Source: Gaiellasilicea sp963791905 (lineage in GTDB: Bacteria; Actinomycetota; Thermoleophilia; Gaiellales; Gaiellaceae). From it: a stretch of 64,000 nucleotides of DNA. The notes under the pieces were generated by a model that searched no databases, was not told where the DNA came from, and saw only the letters and a list, made by a program, of their open reading frames with translations. The stretch lies in contig CAWBTX010000008.1 in NCBI GenBank assembly GCA_963791905.1, positions 1 to 64,000 of the forward strand. The letters run 5' to 3'. Shown here piece by piece: positions 44,014 to 54,573 of the stretch (position 1 is the first letter of the stretch; each line of letters starts with the position of its first letter). A program made the position numbers and the translations under genes.

Positions 44014-44463
44014 CCGACACGCCGAACATCTGGCGTGACGAGTGGGAGTTCGAGAGCGCGGAGGAGTGGGCCGCGGACCGCTCGACCCGTCTCCCCCGCG
44101 GCGACCGGATCGGTGCCACGGTCTACGAGCTCGACCCGGGCGGAACGAGCGGCCTCTATCACTTCCACCACGGCGCCGAGGAGCTGCTCGTCGTGCTCCG
44201 CGGCCGTCCCACGCTGCGAGCGCCCGCTGGCGAGCGGGAGCTGGACGAGGGCGAGACGGTGCTCTTTCCGATCGGCTCCGGACGGCGCTCATCAGCTCCT
44301 CAACCACACCGACGCGCCCGTCCGCTACCTGATGGCGAGCAACCGGCCCTCGCCGGACGCGGTCGAGTATCCGGACACCCGGCAGCTGTCCGTCATGGCC
44401 TTCACCGAGTCGCAGCTCGGCCGGCCGTTGTGGGACATCCGGACGCTTGACGAGCAGACTTAG
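44010..44463 (+). CDS. Cupin-domain protein, one frameshift, probable CTG start
   Basis: Repaired length about 150 residues. Cupin motif 1 is seen in PGGTSGLYHFHHGAEELLVV and motif 2 near HQLLNHTDAPVRYLMAS. It probably binds a metal through the His/Glu set; its reaction is unknown. The break near 44282 (TCCGGACGG) is fixed by dropping one G. No ATG, GTG or TTG in frame precedes the conserved opening; CTG at 44010, overlapping the CBS stop as CTGA, is the only good start. The stop lies inside the following terminator stem. Confidence 0.75.
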
Positions 44464-44488
44464 TGTTGTTTCAACACTAAGTCTGCTC
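44452..44488. terminator. Strong hairpin terminator between convergent genes
   Basis: A perfect 17-bp stem (44452-44468 with 44472-44488) and TTT loop, followed by TTGCTT. It is AT-richer than its surroundings, overlaps the cupin stop codon and faces the secreted-protein gene on the other strand. Confidence 0.9.
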
Positions 44489-44500
44489 TTGCTTAGCCGC

Positions 44501-45004
44501 TCAGAACGGGAGCACGTTGATCGTGAAGTCCCCGCTGACGAGCGTGTCGAACGGCCCGGCGATGCGCGACGGCGCGATGCCGCAAGGAACCGTCGGGGGC
44601 AGGCTGGGATTCGCGATGCCGAGGATGATCCTGTCGAGCGGCGGCTCGCCGTCCGTGCTCCGGTCGTCGAGCACGAAGCTCGCCGACAGCCCGAGCGACG
44701 ACGGCACCCTCGACTGGGTGACCACACCGCTCGCCAGAGCCCTGGTGCCTTCGATCCGGAGGCAGCTCACGGAGACTTCGAATCCGGCGGACGGGACACG
44801 GTAGAACCCTTCCGCCCTGCCGTTGATCGAGCCGAAGACGGCGATCTCCACCGTGGTCGACGCAAAACCGGACGCGATCGTCCCCGTCCCGGCGACAACC
44901 GCGTGGTTCGGGGTCGGCGTACGGCCCGCAGTTGCCGCGGGCGGTGCGAGTAGCGCTGTCGCCGCGAGTGCGACGAATCCCATTCGTGTGAGTGAGCGAG
45001 TCAT
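44501..45004 (-). CDS. Secreted protein of unknown function
   Basis: A 167-residue protein with a signal peptide (MTRSLTRMGFVALAATALLA, then APPAATA). The mature part is beta-rich and has two Cys (VSCLRIEGT and VPCGIAP). No family is recognised; its size and style recall the secreted protein at 38635-39261, but they are not clearly related. The start is ATG 45004. It follows the typA gene region on the same strand and ends at the strong terminator. Confidence 0.65.
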   Translation of the reverse strand: MTRSLTRMGFVALAATALLAPPAATAGRTPTPNHAVVAGTGTIASGFASTTVEIAVFGSINGRAEGFYRVPSAGFEVSVSCLRIEGTRALASGVVTQSRVPSSLGLSASFVLDDRSTDGEPPLDRIILGIANPSLPPTVPCGIAPSRIAGPFDTLVSGDFTINVLPF

Positions 45005-45083
45005 CGAGTTCCTTTCGTCGAGTGCGGCGACTGTCGCGTGCAGGCCTCACCGGGCTCTCACGCGCTGGTCATCCGATAGCCGA

Positions 45084-46946
<1,863 letters not shown>

Positions 46947-46975
46947 CGCCGGAGGGTAGCGAGCAGGAGCCGCGA

Positions 46976-47491
46976 CTACGAGAACGCGAGCACGAGCAGC
47001 GAGATCAGGCCGACGCCGATCAGGACGCCGCAGGCGACGACCGCCGCGAGGGTCAGCCAGAGGAACCCCGGGGCGAAGATCTTCAGGGGGAGGGCGATGC
47101 GAACGAGATCCCGCGTCGTCGAGACGAGGCTGCCCGTGCGCCAGAGCAGGAACGGCGTGTGCCGCAAGCGAGCGCGCCGCGCGTCGCCGGTCAGCCGCGC
47201 GAGCTCGTCGACCTGGTCGACGCCGCGCTGTGGGATGCGCAGCACGCGTTCCGGTAGCTCGAGCAGCGAGCGGATGCCGGCGGCGAAGACGAGGACGACC
47301 AACGGCGCGGCCAGGAGTGCCACGACGAGGAGGAGCTCGGGAGCCTCGAGGCCGTCGCGCGCGAACAGCAGTCCGAGCAGTCCCACCCCGACACCTGCGG
47401 CGAGCGCGAGGAGCAGGAACGCCCGCACCACCGCTCGGACAATCCGCCGAAACGCACCGAGCTGCACCTTGGCCGCGTCGAAGCTCGCCAT
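46976..47491 (-). CDS. Integral membrane protein of unknown function
   Basis: A 171-residue protein with three or four membrane spans: AFLLLALAAGVGVGLLGLLF, ELLLVVALLAAPLVVLVFAA and two near the C-terminus. A central hydrophilic loop contains RIPQRGVDQVDELARLTG. The start is ATG 47491. It is 30 bases upstream of typA on the same strand and may be co-transcribed with it. No family can be named. Confidence 0.6.
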   Translation of the reverse strand: MASFDAAKVQLGAFRRIVRAVVRAFLLLALAAGVGVGLLGLLFARDGLEAPELLLVVALLAAPLVVLVFAAGIRSLLELPERVLRIPQRGVDQVDELARLTGDARRARLRHTPFLLWRTGSLVSTTRDLVRIALPLKIFAPGFLWLTLAAVVACGVLIGVGLISLLVLAFS

Positions 47492-47514
47492 CGCGCGAGC
47501 GTAGCGGCCGGTCT

Positions 47515-47647
47515 CTACCGCGAGGTGCTCTCGTCGCTCGCACGGCCGGCGACGAGCTTCTCCGGGCAGTACCAGTACGTGACGGCGTCGCGCGTCGCGC
47601 CCTAGGCCCGACGCGATGAAGATCGCGAGGACGAGAATCCGCAGCAC
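47515..47647 (-). CDS. Possible 43-residue membrane-anchored peptide, one frameshift
   Basis: From GTG 47647 the frame gives a hydrophobic segment (LRILVLAIFIASG). Removing one G from GGG near 47612 leads into a sensible C-terminal part, DAVTYWYCPEKLVAGRASDE, and a stop; 133 bases equals 44 codons plus one. Without the repair the frame is Arg-rich. The ribosome site is weak, so the call is tentative. Confidence 0.35.
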
Positions 47648-47682
47648 CCATCAGTTATCGACGCGGGCGGCCGAATCCTGGA

Positions 47683-48276
47683 TCACCGTTTCGCCAAGAG
47701 CGACCGCGCGGCCTCGCGCTCCCGGTCGGTGACATTGGGGTCTGCAAGCCGGTAGGCCACGGCGTCCGGCAGCGCCTGCTCGATCTCCCGCCGGTCGAAC
47801 TCGGCGAGGAAGGGTCGCACGAACGCTCGACCCCCGGCACCTCCGCTCGAGACCGCGATCACCCAGGTCAGGGCCACGTCGAGGGCGGGATCGCCCGCAC
47901 GCGCGTTCGTCCAGTCGATGACGACAGGCCCGGTCGGCGACAGCAGCACGTTGAGCGGGTGCAGGTCGAGGTGGAGGAGAGCCGCGTCCTCGTACGGGAT
48001 CTCGTGCAGGTTCCGGTGCAGCGCGGCCAGCAGCCGTGCGTGCCGGCCGAGACGCCAGGGGCGCCGCCGCAGGTCCTGCATCATCGTCGGCCCTTCGACC
48101 CGCTCGAGCACGAGTGCGTCGTCACGCACCTCGTGCACGGCGGGCACCGGATACCCCGCATTGCGCGCGCGCTCCATGATCGCCGCCTCGCGGGCGGGAG
48201 CGCCGCCGCGGCGGAGGACGCGACCGTCTCCGAGATCGACGATCGTGGAGGCGCGGCCGGCTCCGAGCGGCCTCAC
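47683..48276 (-). CDS. Phosphotransferase/kinase-like protein (APH family)
   Basis: About 197 residues, with the kinase catalytic loop LHLDLHPLNVLLSPTGPVVI followed by DWTNARAGDPALDVA, which supply the catalytic Asp, Asn and metal Asp. The N-terminal lobe is short (REAAIMERARNAGYPVPAVH). The protein is smaller than aminoglycoside phosphotransferases, so the substrate is open. GTG 48276 overlaps the thioesterase stop (GTGA), so the two are coupled. Confidence 0.78.
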   Translation of the reverse strand: MRPLGAGRASTIVDLGDGRVLRRGGAPAREAAIMERARNAGYPVPAVHEVRDDALVLERVEGPTMMQDLRRRPWRLGRHARLLAALHRNLHEIPYEDAALLHLDLHPLNVLLSPTGPVVIDWTNARAGDPALDVALTWVIAVSSGGAGGRAFVRPFLAEFDRREIEQALPDAVAYRLADPNVTDREREAARSLLAKR

Positions 48277-48740
48277 GGCGCGAGGCGCTGCCGCCACGCT
48301 TCTCCGGCGGCCCGGCCCTCGGGGGTCGCGAGGAAGTGCTCGAGCGGGACGTGCAAGAACGTGCCGTCGGCCTCCGCCAGCACCTCCGAGCCGTCCCGCA
48401 ACTCCGCGCTCACCTCGATCCTGCGTCCGCGCGAGGCACGCACGGAGGCGACGGCCTGGAGCTCGCGGTTGATCGGGACCGGCTTGCGGAAGCGAACGGA
48501 GATCCGCGCCGTCACTGTCGGGAACCGGTGCCAGGTGGCGAGCAGCCCGCACGCCTCGTCGAGCGCGGCGCCGACGACGCCGCCGTGGACGATGCCGGGG
48601 GCGCCCTGGTGCTCCTCGCGGAAGGTCACCGCCGACGCGTACTCCTCGATGCCGTCGCGTTCGGGCGTGACCATTCGGAGCCCGACCGGGTTGTCGCCGC
48701 AGCCGAAGCACGACGGATCGTGATGCGGCGGGATCTGCAG
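48273..48740 (-). CDS. PaaI-type hotdog thioesterase, start uncertain
   Basis: About 155 residues. The conserved N-terminal DPSCFGCGDNPVGL and the active-site helix GAPGIVHGGVVGAALDEACG are those of PaaI-family acyl-CoA thioesterases. The conserved N-terminus lies upstream of the first ATG (48674). The only start candidate near it is CTG 48740 (QIPPHHD follows); no ATG, GTG or TTG is in frame. A 17-bp tandem duplication lies directly upstream and may have altered the start. It is between the ferritin-like gene and the kinase-like gene. Confidence 0.78.
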   Translation of the reverse strand: MQIPPHHDPSCFGCGDNPVGLRMVTPERDGIEEYASAVTFREEHQGAPGIVHGGVVGAALDEACGLLATWHRFPTVTARISVRFRKPVPINRELQAVASVRASRGRRIEVSAELRDGSEVLAEADGTFLHVPLEHFLATPEGRAAGEAWRQRLAP

Positions 48741-48743
48741 CGC

Positions 48744-48777
48744 TCTAGGCCGCGAACGGCTCTAGGCCGCGAACGGC
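48744..48777. repeat. 17-bp perfect tandem duplication at a gene boundary
   Basis: TCTAGGCCGCGAACGGC occurs at 48744-48760 and again at 48761-48777. The unit contains the stop codon and last codons of the ferritin-like gene, so the stop is present twice. It is not a multiple of three and lies just ahead of the thioesterase gene with unclear start. Confidence 0.9.
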
Positions 48778-49643
48778 ATCTCGATGTCTGAGACGTCGAG
48801 GCCCATGCTCCTCGCCATGCGGATCCCGTCCCGGATGTCGTCCTGCAGGCGCCTGATGTCCGTCTCACGCATGACCGTTCCGATCCAGGCTCGCTCCTGC
48901 GGCCGCCAGAGCGCGTGCTGGACGAAGATCGGCAGCAGGCGGCTCGCCGCCTTCACGAGCCGGTCCTTCGTCTGCTTCGACGCGCCCTCGAGCAGGACGC
49001 GCTCGTAGGCGACACCGGCGCTGTGGTGGATGCCGTCGTCGATCGTGAGGCGGTTGCAGAGGTCCTCGAGCAGCGTGCCGCGCGACGAGCGCGCGATCAG
49101 CCGGAAGCGCGGGATGATCAGGCGCTCGAAGAACACCTGCATCTGGAACACCTTCTCCTCGAGCGTCTCGGCCTCGAGCGTCATCCTCGCCATCTCGTCG
49201 AGGTACGGGTCGCGCTCTGCGACGCCGCCGGCCTGCTCCGCGAGCTTGAGCCACGCCTCGACGTGCCGTGCCTCGTCCTGGACCATCGTCGAGTAGTAGA
49301 GCTTCGCCTCGTGGTGCGGCGCGAGGTTGAGCAGTTGGCCGGCCATCGACACGGCGAGCTCGTCTGCCTGGAGCTGCTGCGTGATCACCGAGCGCCACAC
49401 GGCGCGGCGTCGCTCCTTTCGCTCCTTGGAAGCGCCCTCGCGCGTCTCCGGGATCGGCGGGATCTCGCCCCAGGGCATGTCGCGGACCTGCCACTCCTGC
49501 TTCTTGGCGAGCTCGTAGAACCGGAGCACGCCGCGGGGCTTGTCGTCCGTGGCTGCATCCTCGGCCGCCTGCCGCTCCGCCTCGAGCAGCGGCTCGTAGG
49601 TCGCGTCGGCGTTGATCGGCTCCTCGGCCGGCTCCACGGACAT
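48762..49643 (-). CDS. Ferritin-like (R2-type) diiron protein
   Basis: A 293-residue helical protein with paired carboxylate/His motifs: QLQADELAVSMAGQLL, STMVQDEARHVEAW, MQVFFERLIIPRF and IDDGIHHSAGVAYERV. These are the E, ExxH, E and DxxH ligands of a diiron site of the ribonucleotide-reductase/monooxygenase type. It should activate oxygen; the substrate is unknown. The start is ATG 49643. It lies 20 bases downstream of the HMG-CoA reductase stop, and a thioesterase follows, so it may belong to a lipid or isoprenoid gene set. Confidence 0.78.
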   Translation of the reverse strand: MSVEPAEEPINADATYEPLLEAERQAAEDAATDDKPRGVLRFYELAKKQEWQVRDMPWGEIPPIPETREGASKERKERRRAVWRSVITQQLQADELAVSMAGQLLNLAPHHEAKLYYSTMVQDEARHVEAWLKLAEQAGGVAERDPYLDEMARMTLEAETLEEKVFQMQVFFERLIIPRFRLIARSSRGTLLEDLCNRLTIDDGIHHSAGVAYERVLLEGASKQTKDRLVKAASRLLPIFVQHALWRPQERAWIGTVMRETDIRRLQDDIRDGIRMARSMGLDVSDIEMPFAA

Positions 49644-49663
49644 CGGCGCAAGCTTATAGCGCC

Positions 49664-50883
49664 CTACCGCATCCCTCCGCGTTCGTGATGGGCGCGGAAG
49701 AAGTTCTCGGAGCCCGCGGTCGCCATCGCCGACGAGGCGGAGATCTCGAGCGCGAGCGCGGCCGCGGCCACGATCTGGGCGAAGCGGTAGACCTTGCCGG
49801 AGCCGGCGCAGTCGAGCAGGGCCAGCCACGAGCGGGCGTAGGGGAGGGTGGTGCCGCCGCCGACGGTGCCGACCTCGAGGCCGGGGAAGCGGATGGTCGC
49901 GTGCAGTCCGCCTTCCTCGGTTCGGTGGGCAGTACCGTGCGCCATCGAGCTCGTTCCGACCATGCCCAGGTCCTGCCCGGTGGCGGCGAAGAGCGCGGCG
50001 ATCGCAGACGCCGGCGTGAAGGCGACGGATTGCATGCCGGAGGCCACGGCGCCGTGCGTCCCGGCCCACGAGAGCTCGAGCAGGTCGTCGACGGTCGTGC
50101 GGAGGACGCGGCGAACGGTTTCCTCGGACAGCGTCGCTTCCGCGATCACGGTCTTCCCGTGGCCCGACTGGAAGAACTCGAAGGAGGGCTTCTTGTCACC
50201 GCCCATGTTGGCCTCGAGGATCGCCCGCTCCGGCCGCACCGGCGCCTGCTGCATCACGTAGCCCATGTTCAGCGCGTACGAGTTGCGGGTCATCATGTTC
50301 GGCCCGCAGGCGTCGCCGGTCGTCCAGGCCCAGAGCACGTGGCACATCGGGCCGACGACGTGCGTCTTGGCCTCGCGCAGCTTCGCCCGCTTCGAGAGCG
50401 AGGGGTCGTCGAGCCCAGCCAGGAACGCGCGCAGCTCGTCGAGCGAGCTCTCCAGCCATCTTGCAAGCTGCGACGGCTTCCTCAGTGTTCTTGCAGACAA
50501 AGCATGATGCTCTGGTCATTCTGTCCTTGAGCACATATGTTCTGAACCCACCCGACGCAGCCGCAGCCTTCATCCCGCGCGACATCGACGCGGACAGGCC
50601 GCCCTCCGTGTGCGCGAGCGGTACGAGGATCTCCTCGCGCCGCGCGACTCGTCTCGCGCAGGCTCCCGGCCGGCTCCTCGAGCTCGTAGACGCCGAGCTC
50701 GAGGTCGAGCGGGCCTACGACCGAGACCGGGATGACGGCGGCGCCGGTGTGTGCCTCCTGCGCGCGCGTCCAGGCCTCGTCGTCGTGGGCCAGCGGGTCG
50801 TCGCCGACGACCGGCCGGATCGCGTCGCGCCGCGCGCGGATCGAGTCGGCGTCGTTCCTTCGAGGCCATCGGCGCAGGTTCAT
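49664..50883 (-). CDS. Hydroxymethylglutaryl-CoA reductase, two frameshifts
   Basis: Repaired length about 405 residues. Conserved blocks: VIPVSVVGPL and PLAHTEGGLSASMSRGMKAA with the catalytic Glu; TGDACGPNMMTRNSYAL with the Asp and NADPH site; SQSVAFTPA-like block (MQSVAFTPASAIAALFAATG); VGTVGGGTTLP; and AHHER near the end for the catalytic His. It makes mevalonate from HMG-CoA. The breaks near 50632 and 50478 each need one base removed. The start is ATG 50883. No other mevalonate gene is in the window; the unknown gene just upstream is probably co-transcribed. Confidence 0.85.
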
Positions 50884-50894
50884 GGGGCGTGAGC

Positions 50895-51587
50895 TTACGG
50901 TTCGGCCCCGGCGCGGCGCCGCCGTTTCGCGGCGCGCAGATGATGCGGGAGCCGGTTGAACTCCTCCGGGCCGGCGAGTCCGACGACGGTGTGCCGGAGT
51001 GGAAAGTCGTCGGGCTCGACCGGCACGCGAAAGAGCGGCCGGACCGGGCTCGGGTTGACCCACTCGTTTCCCCACTCGCGCCGGAAGCCGGACCGCGGGA
51101 GGACGTAGATCGCGCCGTCGGTCCAGGTCTCTTCCAGATCGGGGTCGCCGTGCACTGCGAAGTAGTAGAAGCGGCGCTGGCGCGGCGGGCGACCCAGGTG
51201 CGTGCACCCGCTCGCGACGCCCTCGGCCCGGTCGCGATCGACGGTGGCGTAGAAGAGCGGCCAGATGCCGTCGTCGCACGCGACGACGGCCGTCAGCTGC
51301 GTGTCGAGATCGCGTGCCACCTGCGGCTCGAGGGTCTCGAGAGCGCGATGGTTCGATCCGTGCAGCAGCAGGCGACGCTCGGCGACGAGATACGTGAGCA
51401 GCTCGTGAATCGGATACGGGCAGGTGCCGCGCTCGAGCGTCCCGCTCTCCTCGGCCGAGCCGGCGAGACGCTCGAAGGCCTCGCGACGGGCCGCATCGAG
51501 CTGGAGCGGCGGTTCCTCGACCGCACCCATGACGTCGACCCCGAGTCGCTCGCCGAGCCGCCAAACGGCGACTCCGACGGTACGCAT
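50895..51587 (-). CDS. Uncharacterised protein upstream of HMG-CoA reductase
   Basis: A 230-residue soluble protein, family not recognised. Notable segments are LLHGSNHRALETLEPQVARD and RQRRFYYFAVHGDPDLEETW, then GAIYVLPRSGFRREWGNEWV. The many His, Trp and Tyr residues suggest an enzyme or binding protein, but nothing more can be said. The start is ATG 51587. It ends 11 bases before the HMG-CoA reductase start, so the two share a transcript. It is divergent from folD. Confidence 0.6.
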   Translation of the reverse strand: MRTVGVAVWRLGERLGVDVMGAVEEPPLQLDAARREAFERLAGSAEESGTLERGTCPYPIHELLTYLVAERRLLLHGSNHRALETLEPQVARDLDTQLTAVVACDDGIWPLFYATVDRDRAEGVASGCTHLGRPPRQRRFYYFAVHGDPDLEETWTDGAIYVLPRSGFRREWGNEWVNPSPVRPLFRVPVEPDDFPLRHTVVGLAGPEEFNRLPHHLRAAKRRRRAGAEP

Positions 51588-51674
51588 GAGACCCAGCTTG
51601 ATGCGGTCGCGGCGAGAACCCGTGCGCTCGATCGCCGCACGCTACCAGCCAGATCGCAGACTATCCTCGCGCGC

Positions 51675-52529
51675 ATGACGGCCACGATCATGGATGGGAA
51701 GGCGCTTGCCGCGCGGATCCGCGGGGAGGTGGCCGCCGAGGTCGCCGAGCTCGGCGGCGTCGGCCTCGCCACGGTGCTCGTCGGCGACGATCCCGCCTCC
51801 GACGTCTACATCCGCGCGAAGCACAGGGCGTCGCAGGAGGTCGGGATCGATGCGCGCGACGTCCGCCTGCCTGAGAGCGCGAGTGAGGCCGAGGTGCTCG
51901 CGGCGGTCGCACAGCTGAACACGGACGACGCCGTCGACGGCCTTCTTGTCCAGCTGCCGCTGCCGAACGGCATCGACGAGGCCAGGGTCATCCGCGCCGT
52001 CGACCCGGTCAAGGACGTCGACGGCTTCCACCCGGTGAACGCCGGCCAGCTCTACCTCGGCGAGCCCGCGCACGTGGGCGGGACGCCGCTCGGGATCATC
52101 GCGCTGCTCGAGGAGTACGACGTGCCGCTGCAGGGGGCCGAGGCGGTCGTCCTCGGGCGGAGCGCGATCGTCGGCAAGCCGGTGGCGCACCTGCTGTTGC
52201 AGCGCCACGCCACCGTCACGATCTGCCACTCGCGCACGCGCGACCTCGCGGCCGAGTCCGCCCGGGCGGATGTGCTCGTCGCCGCTGTCGGGGTTCCCGG
52301 CATCGTTCAGCCCGAGTACGTGAAGGAAGGAGCGTGCGTGATCGACGTCGGCATCACCCGCACGGAGGAGGGTCTCCTCGGCGACGTGGCTCCGGAGGTC
52401 GCCGAGCGCGCGGGGCTGCTCACGCCCGTGCCGGGCGGTGTCGGACCGATGACGGTCGCGATGCTCCTTCGCAGCGCCGTCCGCGCCGCACGGTACCGCC
52501 GAGGGGAGCTTGCATTCCCGGGCACGTGA
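51675..52529 (+). CDS. folD: Bifunctional methylenetetrahydrofolate dehydrogenase/cyclohydrolase
   Basis: A 284-residue FolD. The catalytic Lys region is SDVYIRAKHRASQEVGI; GLLVQLPLPNGID and VKDVDGFHPVNAGQL are the folate-site signatures; VVLGRSAIVGKPVAHLL is the NADP-binding loop and TPVPGGVGPMTVAMLL the C-terminal signature. It interconverts one-carbon folates. The start is ATG 51675. A cold-shock gene follows after about 78 bases. Confidence 0.95.
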   Translation: MTATIMDGKALAARIRGEVAAEVAELGGVGLATVLVGDDPASDVYIRAKHRASQEVGIDARDVRLPESASEAEVLAAVAQLNTDDAVDGLLVQLPLPNGIDEARVIRAVDPVKDVDGFHPVNAGQLYLGEPAHVGGTPLGIIALLEEYDVPLQGAEAVVLGRSAIVGKPVAHLLLQRHATVTICHSRTRDLAAESARADVLVAAVGVPGIVQPEYVKEGACVIDVGITRTEEGLLGDVAPEVAERAGLLTPVPGGVGPMTVAMLLRSAVRAARYRRGELAFPGT

Positions 52530-52607
52530 GGCTATGGTTCGCGCGCTCATTGGTCAGCGGCACCGGTGCTTTGCACCCTTGTCGCGTCATGCAAGGAGGA
52601 ACATCAG

Positions 52608-52808
52608 TTGGCGCAGGGCACCGTGAAGTGGTTCTCGAACGAAAAGGGTTATGGCTTCATCGAGCGTGAGGGTGGCGAGGACGTCTTCGTGCACTTCTCC
52701 GCGATCACGATGGAGGGCTACAAGTCGCTGACCGAGGGCCAGCGCGTGGAGTTCGAAGTCGTCCAGGGGCCCAAGGGCGCCCAGGCGGCGAACGTCTCCG
52801 CGGTCTAG
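52608..52808 (+). CDS. Cold-shock protein
   Basis: A 66-residue CspA-family protein: GTVKWFSNEKGYGFIERE (RNP1 region) and DVFVHFSAI (RNP2). It binds single-stranded nucleic acid. The start is TTG 52608; AAGGAGGAAC lies 7 bases upstream, and homologues begin M-A-Q-G-T at the same place. A hairpin terminator follows at 52835. Confidence 0.95.
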   Translation: MAQGTVKWFSNEKGYGFIEREGGEDVFVHFSAITMEGYKSLTEGQRVEFEVVQGPKGAQAANVSAV

Positions 52809-52834
52809 CACCTTTCAAGTTTCGAGGTAGCGAT

Positions 52835-52860
52835 GGAGCCCCGGAGACGGGGCTCCTTCC
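52835..52860 (+). terminator. Rho-independent terminator after the cold-shock gene
   Basis: GGAGCCCC (52835-52842) pairs with GGGGCTCC (52849-52856), followed by TTCCTTTT. It lies 26 bases after the stop and 20 before gatC. Confidence 0.85.
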
Positions 52861-52879
52861 TTTTGCGAGGATGAACTGA

Positions 52880-53164
52880 ATGGCGATCACGCGCGAAGAG
52901 GTCTTACATGTGGCCAAGCTGGCACGGCTCGAGCTCTCCGAGGCCGAGGTCGATCGGCTGACCGAGGAGCTCGGCGCGATCCTCGAGGCGGTCGGCAAGG
53001 TCTCCGAGCTCGACCTCGAAGACGTGCCGCCGACCTCGCACCCGCTCGAGCTCGTGAACGCGTGGCGCGACGACGAGCCGCGGCCGTCACTGACGCTCGA
53101 CGAGGTCTTCGCCAACGCGCCTGATCGGGAGGGGAACCTCTTCCGCGTCCCGCCCGCGACATGA
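52880..53164 (+). CDS. gatC: Glutamyl/aspartyl-tRNA amidotransferase subunit C
   Basis: A 94-residue GatC starting MAITREEVLHVAKLARLELS, with the usual P-T-S-H-P segment and NLFRVPP end. It stabilises the GatA-GatB complex that converts misacylated Glu-tRNA(Gln) or Asp-tRNA(Asn). Its stop overlaps the gatA start (ATGA). Confidence 0.95.
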   Translation: MAITREEVLHVAKLARLELSEAEVDRLTEELGAILEAVGKVSELDLEDVPPTSHPLELVNAWRDDEPRPSLTLDEVFANAPDREGNLFRVPPAT

Positions 53165-54573
53165 CGATCGACACGCTCCGACTCACGGCCGAGGAGGCCG
53201 GCGCCATGCTCGAGCGGAAGGACGTCTCCGCCGCCGAGCTCCACGCCGCCTACCTCGCGGCCGTCGCCGAGCGCGACGACGAGCTCCACTGCTACCTCCG
53301 CACGGTCGACGAGCCGGTCGGCGGCGGCGTGCCGATCGCGCTCAAGGACGTCATCTCGACGAAGGGGATCGAGACGACTGCGGCCTCGAAGATCCTCGAG
53401 GGCTACGTCCCCGTCTTCGACTCGACGGTTGCGGCGCGCTGCAAGGAGGCCGGCCTGCCGCTCATCGGCAAGACGAACACGGACGAGTTCGCGATGGGCT
53501 CGTCGACGGAGAACTCCGCGTACGGGCCGTCGCGCAACCCCTGGGATCCCGAGCGCGTGCCGGGTGGCTCCGGCGGGGGGTCCGCAGCGGCCGTGTCCGG
53601 GGGTCTGGCCCCGTGGGCGCTCGGCTCGGACACGGGCGGGTCGATCAAGCAGCCGTCGGCGCTGTGCGGCAACGTCGGACTCCGTCCGACCTACGGCACG
53701 GTCAGCCGCTACGGCATCGTCGCGTTCGCCTCCAGCCTCGATCAGGTCGGGCCGGTCGCGAAGAACGTGCGCGACTGCGCGCTCCTCTACTCGATCATCG
53801 CCGGCAAGGACCCGTGTGACTCGACCACCGTCGAGCTGCCGGAGGAGGTGCAGCTGCCGGACGCCGAGGACCTGAAGGGCGTCCGCATCGGCGTGCCCAA
53901 GGAGATGAACGAGGCGGAGGGGATCGAGCCCGGCGTCGCGGAGGCAGTACGCGCTGCGATCGACCTCGCCGCCGACCTCGGCGCCGAGGTGGCGGAGTGC
54001 GAGCTGCCGCGCTCGGTCGAGTACGGGCTCGCCTGCTACTACCTGATCGCACCGGCGGAGGCGTCCGCGAACCTTGCGCGCTACGACGGCGTCCGCTACG
54101 GGCCCCGCGTCGACGCCGACGGCTATTACGCGATGGTCGAGCGCACGCGCGACGCCGGCTTCGGCGACGAGCCGAAGCGTCGCATCATGCTCGGCACGTA
54201 CGCGCTCTCCGCCGGCTACTACGACGCGTACTACGGCCAGGCCCAGAGGGTGCGGACGGTGATCGCGCGCGAGCACGCCGCCGCATTCGAGCGCTTCGAC
54301 GTCCTGGTCTCGCCGACCTCGCCGACGGTCGCGTTCAGACTGGGGGAGAAGGCGGCCAACCCGCTCGCCATGTACCTCTCCGACCTGCTCACGATCCCGT
54401 CGTGCATGGCTGGTCTGCCGGGGCTGAGCATCCCGTGCGGGCTTTCGGACGGTCTGCCGGTCGGCCTGCAGCTGATCGGGCCACAGTTCTCCGAGAACAC
54501 GCTCTTTCGCACCGGCCACGCACTCGAGCGCGCGCTCGCCTTCGATCCCGTTCCGGAGCGGCTCCGTGGCTAG
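53161..54573 (+). CDS. gatA: Glutamyl/aspartyl-tRNA amidotransferase subunit A
   Basis: A 470-residue amidase-signature protein. Lys of the triad lies in PIALKDVIS near residue 62, the Gly/Ser loop is PGGSGGGSAAAVSGG, and the nucleophile region GSDTGGSIKQPSALCGNVG. It releases ammonia from glutamine for GatB. ATG 53161 overlaps gatC and its end overlaps gatB by 8 bases. Confidence 0.96.
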   Translation: MTIDTLRLTAEEAGAMLERKDVSAAELHAAYLAAVAERDDELHCYLRTVDEPVGGGVPIALKDVISTKGIETTAASKILEGYVPVFDSTVAARCKEAGLPLIGKTNTDEFAMGSSTENSAYGPSRNPWDPERVPGGSGGGSAAAVSGGLAPWALGSDTGGSIKQPSALCGNVGLRPTYGTVSRYGIVAFASSLDQVGPVAKNVRDCALLYSIIAGKDPCDSTTVELPEEVQLPDAEDLKGVRIGVPKEMNEAEGIEPGVAEAVRAAIDLAADLGAEVAECELPRSVEYGLACYYLIAPAEASANLARYDGVRYGPRVDADGYYAMVERTRDAGFGDEPKRRIMLGTYALSAGYYDAYYGQAQRVRTVIAREHAAAFERFDVLVSPTSPTVAFRLGEKAANPLAMYLSDLLTIPSCMAGLPGLSIPCGLSDGLPVGLQLIGPQFSENTLFRTGHALERALAFDPVPERLRG

